Translations under genes and position numbers: made by a program
Shown: positions 60,539-64,000 of the stretch, in pieces
How positions within the stretch are numbered: the first letter of the stretch is position 1
How the letters are laid out: each line of letters starts with the position of its first letter
Origin: DATHZQ01 sp963823505
GTDB taxonomy: Bacteria; Actinomycetota; Acidimicrobiia; Spongiisociales; UBA5794
Reading direction: 5' to 3'
Length of the DNA stretch: 64,000 nucleotides
Assembly: GCA_963823505.1 (NCBI GenBank)
Contig: CAWGLY010000008.1
Coordinates: 1-64,000, forward strand
The notes under the pieces: generated by a model
What the model saw: the letters and a program-made list of their open reading frames with translations, nothing else
Told to the model about the DNA's origin: nothing
Databases searched by the model: none

Positions 60539-60549
60539 CTGACCACATC

Positions 60550-60583
60550 AACCCGGGAGGTGGCCCGCGCCGCCTCCCGGGTT
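60550..60583 (+). terminator. Stem-loop between the DUF4397 and sortase genes
   Basis: AACCCGGGAGG pairs with CCTCCCGGGTT (11 bp, perfect) around a 12-base loop. It ends 16 bases before the sortase GTG and has no U-run, so it may be a partial terminator or stabilising hairpin. Confidence 0.6.
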
Positions 60584-60599
60584 GATACCCTTGTCGCTC

Positions 60600-61358
60600 G
60601 TGAGCAAACGTTGGATCGGATGGGTCTTGGTGGCTGCGGGTTCCGCGCTTGTCGCCGCAGTGGCCCTCATCTCCTTCTCTTCCCCTGACGAAACCGTTGG
60701 CTCTCCAACGGCCGTCGAAGCGTCACTCGAGACGACCGGCCCCGTTTCCACCCCATCCCCGATACCCACGAGCACTCCATCGGCGGCGACTCCGGAAGAG
60801 CGCGAGCTCCCAGAGTCCTCGCCGATTCCTCCGTCGGACGCCGGCGAAGCCGAGACGATTCAGGCCTTGAGTCCCGATGCGCCCCAGCCCACCGGTCTGC
60901 GCATCGCAAGCCTGGGCGTCGATGCGCCCATCGATGCCTACGGGGTCGACGAGAACCGCCAGATGGCGGTCCCAGAGAACGTCTCAGACGTTGCCTGGTA
61001 CAAGTACGGCCCCACGCCAGGGGCGGCGGGCTCGGCGGTACTCGCTGCGCACGTGGATCTCTACGGGCAGGGCCCCGGCGTGTTCTTCGATTTGCGATCG
61101 ATGGATGAGGGTGACGCGGTGGAAGTCCTGTACGACGACGGCTCAGCCGCTCAGTTCCGCGTCGTTGCCCGCACCGTCTATCAGAAGAATGCGTTGCCGC
61201 TCGACACGATCTTCTCCCGGCAGGGGCCGCCGGTGCTGACGCTCATCACATGCGGCGGTGGCTTCAGCCGCTCATCTCGGACGTACGACAGCAACGTCGT
61301 GGTGTATGCCGTCCCCATGGGCGGAGAATACGCCCCGGTGGTCGGCGCAGCTTCTTGA
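60600..61358 (+). CDS. Class F sortase
   Basis: A 252-residue membrane-anchored transpeptidase. The N-terminal membrane helix (about 5-26) is followed by a Ser/Thr/Pro-rich linker to about 90, then the sortase barrel. Catalytic residues are His151 in LAAHVD, Cys218 in LITCGG and Arg227 in SSRTYD. Class F is inferred from the short form and the IDAYGVDEN-type strand. The GTG at 60600 is preferred to a TTG at 60582 that lies inside the hairpin. It likely attaches the DUF4397 protein encoded upstream. Confidence 0.9.
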   Translation: MSKRWIGWVLVAAGSALVAAVALISFSSPDETVGSPTAVEASLETTGPVSTPSPIPTSTPSAATPEERELPESSPIPPSDAGEAETIQALSPDAPQPTGLRIASLGVDAPIDAYGVDENRQMAVPENVSDVAWYKYGPTPGAAGSAVLAAHVDLYGQGPGVFFDLRSMDEGDAVEVLYDDGSAAQFRVVARTVYQKNALPLDTIFSRQGPPVLTLITCGGGFSRSSRTYDSNVVVYAVPMGGEYAPVVGAAS

Positions 61359-61378
61359 GACACCTGTCCGGCGCTTGT

Positions 61379-62584
61379 TCAGCGGCGGCCTTTCAGCTTC
61401 TCTCGCCGCCGCTCATACTTCTCGTCGACGAGACGCAAACGGTCTTCGAGCGGAAGCACAGGGTCTATCAGTAGGCGCACCGGCTCCAACTTCGATCCAT
61501 GGGGCAAGATCCACTCCACCTGCCCGTTGGGGTCGCCACGGATCGCCCACCCTTCGTTGTGGATCATGCGGTGGTGGTAGCCGCACAGAGTGATCAGGTT
61601 GTCCAAGTCCGTTCGTCCGGTCGACGCCCAATGTTCGATGTGGTGGGCATGGGTCCAACGGGTCCGCCCGCATCCGGGGAAGCGACATCCCTCGTCGCGT
61701 TCCCGGAGGAGGCGGTCGAGCCATGCCGGGACTCGCCGGGTCTTGCGACCGACGCCGATCGGGGTGCCGTCGGGGCCGTCGACGACCACGAGCCAGCGGG
61801 AATCGCAGGCGAGCCTGCGAGCGGTCTCAACGGCCACGACGGGTCCATCTTCGATGACTGCGGTGCCTTGCCCGGTGGCGAGGTGCTCGGCTGAGACATG
61901 GACCACGATGGTGGCTCGGTCAGGGTCGCCGTCGCGCCCAATGGCTTCTGAGGCGATCTGGGCCAAAGCGTCGGCGGCGCGCTCGGGAAGGGGCCGAAAC
62001 CCGCCACCGTACGGTGCGGGTCGCTCCTTGGCTGCTTCCCGGAGCAGCGCCTTCTCTACGACGGCACCTTCGGCTGCGGGGAGCTTTCCGGTGAGATGCA
62101 TGAAGCGTTCATCCTGGTCCCACCACCAACGGACCGACCTCTGGACCTCGTCATCAACGTGCTGCTTCCTGGGGATCTCGCGCACCTTGCGGACCATCCG
62201 CTCGAGCTCTGCTGCCGTCATATCCGTGGCCAGGTCGGCGAGCTCGTCTTCGTCGTCGGGAGTAGCCACACGGCACAGGGCGCGGGCTTGGTCGAGGGAG
62301 AGCTCGCCGGTGGAGAGGCGGTCACGGACGCCGGGAAGCTCTTCGAGGCGTCGAGCGACGTCCATCCATGCCCTGGCGGTGCGAGGGAGCAGGCCGAGTT
62401 GATACGTGAGCCACGAGACCATGTCGGTGGCGCCATCGTCCAACCAACCCCCGCTGTCATCGAAGTCGGCGAGTTCGGCCAGGAGGTCGTGCATCGCTTC
62501 GGCCATCGCCGCGTGGAGGCGTGCGATCCGAGTCGCCCGGGGTCGCACGCGGGGTGGCGCCGTGGCGATGGTTCTCATGCTCAC
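61379..62584 (-). CDS. DUF222/13E12-type HNH endonuclease
   Basis: A 401-residue protein with an N-terminal DUF222 helical domain (about 20-230, with LSTGELSLDQARALCRVA) and a C-terminal HNH nuclease (about 285-350). The nuclease part has CRFPGCGRTRWTHAHHIEHWASTGRTDLDNLITLCGYHHRMIH over residues 302-344, complete with the Cys pairs and His/Asn catalytic residues. The 13E12 family is abundant and often multi-copy in actinobacteria. It behaves like a selfish or recombination-linked element, but its role is unclear. No target repeats are seen next to it. Confidence 0.92.
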   Translation of the reverse strand: MSMRTIATAPPRVRPRATRIARLHAAMAEAMHDLLAELADFDDSGGWLDDGATDMVSWLTYQLGLLPRTARAWMDVARRLEELPGVRDRLSTGELSLDQARALCRVATPDDEDELADLATDMTAAELERMVRKVREIPRKQHVDDEVQRSVRWWWDQDERFMHLTGKLPAAEGAVVEKALLREAAKERPAPYGGGFRPLPERAADALAQIASEAIGRDGDPDRATIVVHVSAEHLATGQGTAVIEDGPVVAVETARRLACDSRWLVVVDGPDGTPIGVGRKTRRVPAWLDRLLRERDEGCRFPGCGRTRWTHAHHIEHWASTGRTDLDNLITLCGYHHRMIHNEGWAIRGDPNGQVEWILPHGSKLEPVRLLIDPVLPLEDRLRLVDEKYERRREKLKGRR

Positions 62585-62658
62585 CTCCTGAGATGGGACG
62601 ACATGACGACACCGTATCGGAGGCGCGTGACAAAAATGCGGTCAGATCACGCCAGCCG

Positions 62659-63585
62659 TCAGCTCTCACGACGGGAGGCGAGCAGCGCACCGGCGATGAC
62701 CAGCACGACGCCGGTGATGGACACGGCCGTGACCACATCGTCACGGAACACCACACCGAGGAACAGGGCCACCACGGGGATGAGGTAGGTGATGAACGAA
62801 GCCCTGGTCGAGCCGACCCGGCCAACGAGCGTGCCCATCAAGACGAAGGCCACACCGGTGCCGAGGACGCCGGCGGCGGCGACGGCGAGGAACGAGTCCC
62901 ACCGCCAGCTGGAGTCGAGGGCGTCGTAGAGCCCGAGCGGGGCGGTCCACAGGGTCGCCAGCGCGAGCATACGGGCCATCACGGGCAGCGACCCGTACTT
63001 CTGTTGGATTGGTGCTGCGATGTTGATCGAGAGCCCGTAACACATGGTCGCCACCAGCACGAGGACGGCGCCGAGTGCCTCGTTGCTCCCTTCGCTGAGG
63101 GAGGGCAGCGCGATGGCGAACACACCCGCAAACCCGGCGGCCAACCCCAACATCTGGGGGCCGCGGGGGAGCCGTTGCAGGAAGACCGAGGCGATGATGG
63201 CGGCGAAGATGGGCGTCGCCCCGTTCAGCATGCCGGTGAGGGCGGAGTTGATCCATTGCTGGGCGATGGGGAACAGGGTGAAGGGGATCGCCACCCAGAG
63301 GACCGAGAGGGTCACGAGGCGGGGCCAGTCCTCCCGCTCCACCTTGCGCCTGGCACGGGGCGCCAGCCACAGAACGCCCGCACCAAGCGCGACCCGCAGC
63401 CAGGTGATGAGTCCAGGCTCGAAGGCGTCGAGCCCGATGGCGATGAACAGGAACGACGACCCCCAGATGAGACCGATCCCCCAGAACAACCCCCAGTCGC
63501 CGAGGCTGAAGGACTGCTGGTTGGTACCCGCAGACGTCGACAGGATGCGGCTACTCAAGGGCGTAGTCGCTGTGGTGGATGGCAT
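62659..63585 (-). CDS. EamA/DMT-family exporter
   Basis: A 308-residue membrane protein with ten hydrophobic helices in two EamA repeats. WGLFWGIGLIWGSSFLFIAI begins the first half, with LTWLRVALGAG and LFPIAQQWINSALTGMLNGATPIFAAI as typical blocks. ATMCYGLSINIAAPIQQKYG starts the second half, followed by RASFITYLIPVVALFLGVVF. It would export metabolites, amino acids or nucleosides; the substrate cannot be told. Confidence 0.92.
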   Translation of the reverse strand: MPSTTATTPLSSRILSTSAGTNQQSFSLGDWGLFWGIGLIWGSSFLFIAIGLDAFEPGLITWLRVALGAGVLWLAPRARRKVEREDWPRLVTLSVLWVAIPFTLFPIAQQWINSALTGMLNGATPIFAAIIASVFLQRLPRGPQMLGLAAGFAGVFAIALPSLSEGSNEALGAVLVLVATMCYGLSINIAAPIQQKYGSLPVMARMLALATLWTAPLGLYDALDSSWRWDSFLAVAAAGVLGTGVAFVLMGTLVGRVGSTRASFITYLIPVVALFLGVVFRDDVVTAVSITGVVLVIAGALLASRRES

Positions 63586-63625
63586 ACACGAGAGAACCCC
63601 GATGGGTGGCTGCGGGTTGCAGATC

Positions 63626-64000
63626 CTAGGAGTGCCCGGCGGAGCGGGCTGCCAGCGCCGCCACGAGGTCGATGGCGGAGGAGACGCCTGCTGCCGTGGC
63701 GGGGGAGAGGTCGAAGCCCAGGCCGAGGTTCAGTGCAGGGATCGAGATGACGGTCGCCTCCGCCGGCAGCGGGCCGACGCTCTCCACCAGGGACAGGAGG
63801 TGGGAAGGGTCGCCGTGGTGGGTCATCACCCCGCCGGGGCCTGAGCCGGGCGCAACGGCAGTGTGGGTCAGCGCTTCGGTGTCGACGCTGGCGTCGACGA
63901 ACACCACGCAGTCGCGGCCGGCGATATCGAGAGCCAGCTCCGGGGTGAGCTGCGCCACTGATCGCACCATGACTCCCGGCAACTCCATCTCCTCGATGGC
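63626..64000 (-). CDS. Hydrogenase maturation protease-like protein (partial)
   Basis: About 125 C-terminal residues are in the window; the gene starts beyond the right edge. VRSVAQLTPELALDIAGRDCVVFVDASVD and the later MTHHGDP with a conserved His, followed by LSPATAAGVSSAIDLV, match the C-terminal part of the HyaD/HycI-type peptidases that trim [NiFe]-hydrogenase large subunits. The N-terminal GNxLxxDDG motif would lie outside the window. No hydrogenase genes are visible here. Confidence 0.75.
   Translation of the reverse strand, partial: AIEEMELPGVMVRSVAQLTPELALDIAGRDCVVFVDASVDTEALTHTAVAPGSGPGGVMTHHGDPSHLLSLVESVGPLPAEATVISIPALNLGLGFDLSPATAAGVSSAIDLVAALAARSAGHS

Noticed and set aside
1..64000. 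CRISPR array
   Set aside because: No regularly spaced short repeats were seen; the only spaced repeats are the three GTCCAC units at 5370-5395.

Overview
The window is about 64 kb of high-GC DNA and reads as an actinobacterial chromosome. Supporting signs are frequent GTG starts, AGGAGG-type ribosome binding sites, lipoprotein signal peptides, a DUF222/13E12 HNH endonuclease, a class F sortase, a LigD-type polymerase and a long DivIVA-like alanine-rich coiled coil. An Acidimicrobiia-like lineage is my best guess, from general gene content only; no marker gene is present to prove it. Most of the window is ordinary housekeeping and catabolic DNA in short, tightly packed operons.

Layout. Positions 1-8100 hold a 1,089-bp direct repeat (1-1089 and 5440-6528, one mismatch). 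It flanks a 4.35-kb block with an NhaC-type antiporter, a D-aminoacylase-like amidohydrolase, a TRIC-type channel and an intergenic segment that carries the 3' part of a tRNA-Arg gene next to three GTCCAC repeats spaced exactly 10 bp apart. This looks like an integrated or recombined element. The right copy leads into an intact SulP transporter, while the left copy holds only its first 47 codons. Positions 8100-12100 hold a hypothetical protein, a MalT-type LuxR regulator, two decayed gene fragments (DUF1214 family and Tn3 transposase) and tRNA-Phe and tRNA-Asp. Positions 12100-16300 encode a beta-propeller lipoprotein, an esterase and acetyl-CoA synthetase. Positions 16300-19900 are a two-gene operon of a CHAT-domain protease and an alpha/beta hydrolase, the best candidate for an undescribed system. 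Positions 20000-32100 carry a secreted M28 peptidase, a nitronate monooxygenase homologue, GlpD, a phosphohexomutase, FbaB, PckA and the coiled-coil protein.

Positions 32100-51100 hold an inositol catabolic region: iolB, iolC, a LacD-type aldolase, an SDR, iolD, two Gfo/Idh dehydrogenases, a D-2-hydroxyacid dehydrogenase, an SMP-30 lactonase, iolE, a three-gene sugar ABC transporter and a LacI repressor. Six copies of a palindrome close to TTGGAACGTTCCAA sit at the promoters of these operons, including that of the repressor itself and that of a distant ACT-domain gene at 50719, so a local LacI regulon can be read directly from the sequence. Together the genes would import a cyclitol, oxidise it (IolG), dehydrate it (IolE), open the ring (IolD), isomerise (IolB), phosphorylate (IolC) and cleave it (LacD-like aldolase). 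The usual last enzyme, IolA, is not in the window.

Positions 51200-53750 encode sulfate assimilation (fused ATP sulfurylase/APS kinase and CysQ). Positions 53780-56030 encode glycogen phosphorylase behind a promoter with a different LacI-type operator in its spacer. The right end holds a LigD-type polymerase, a large unknown helical protein, Hsp20, a DUF4397 surface protein with a class F sortase, an HNH endonuclease, a DMT exporter and the 3' part of a hydrogenase-maturation-protease-like gene cut by the window edge.
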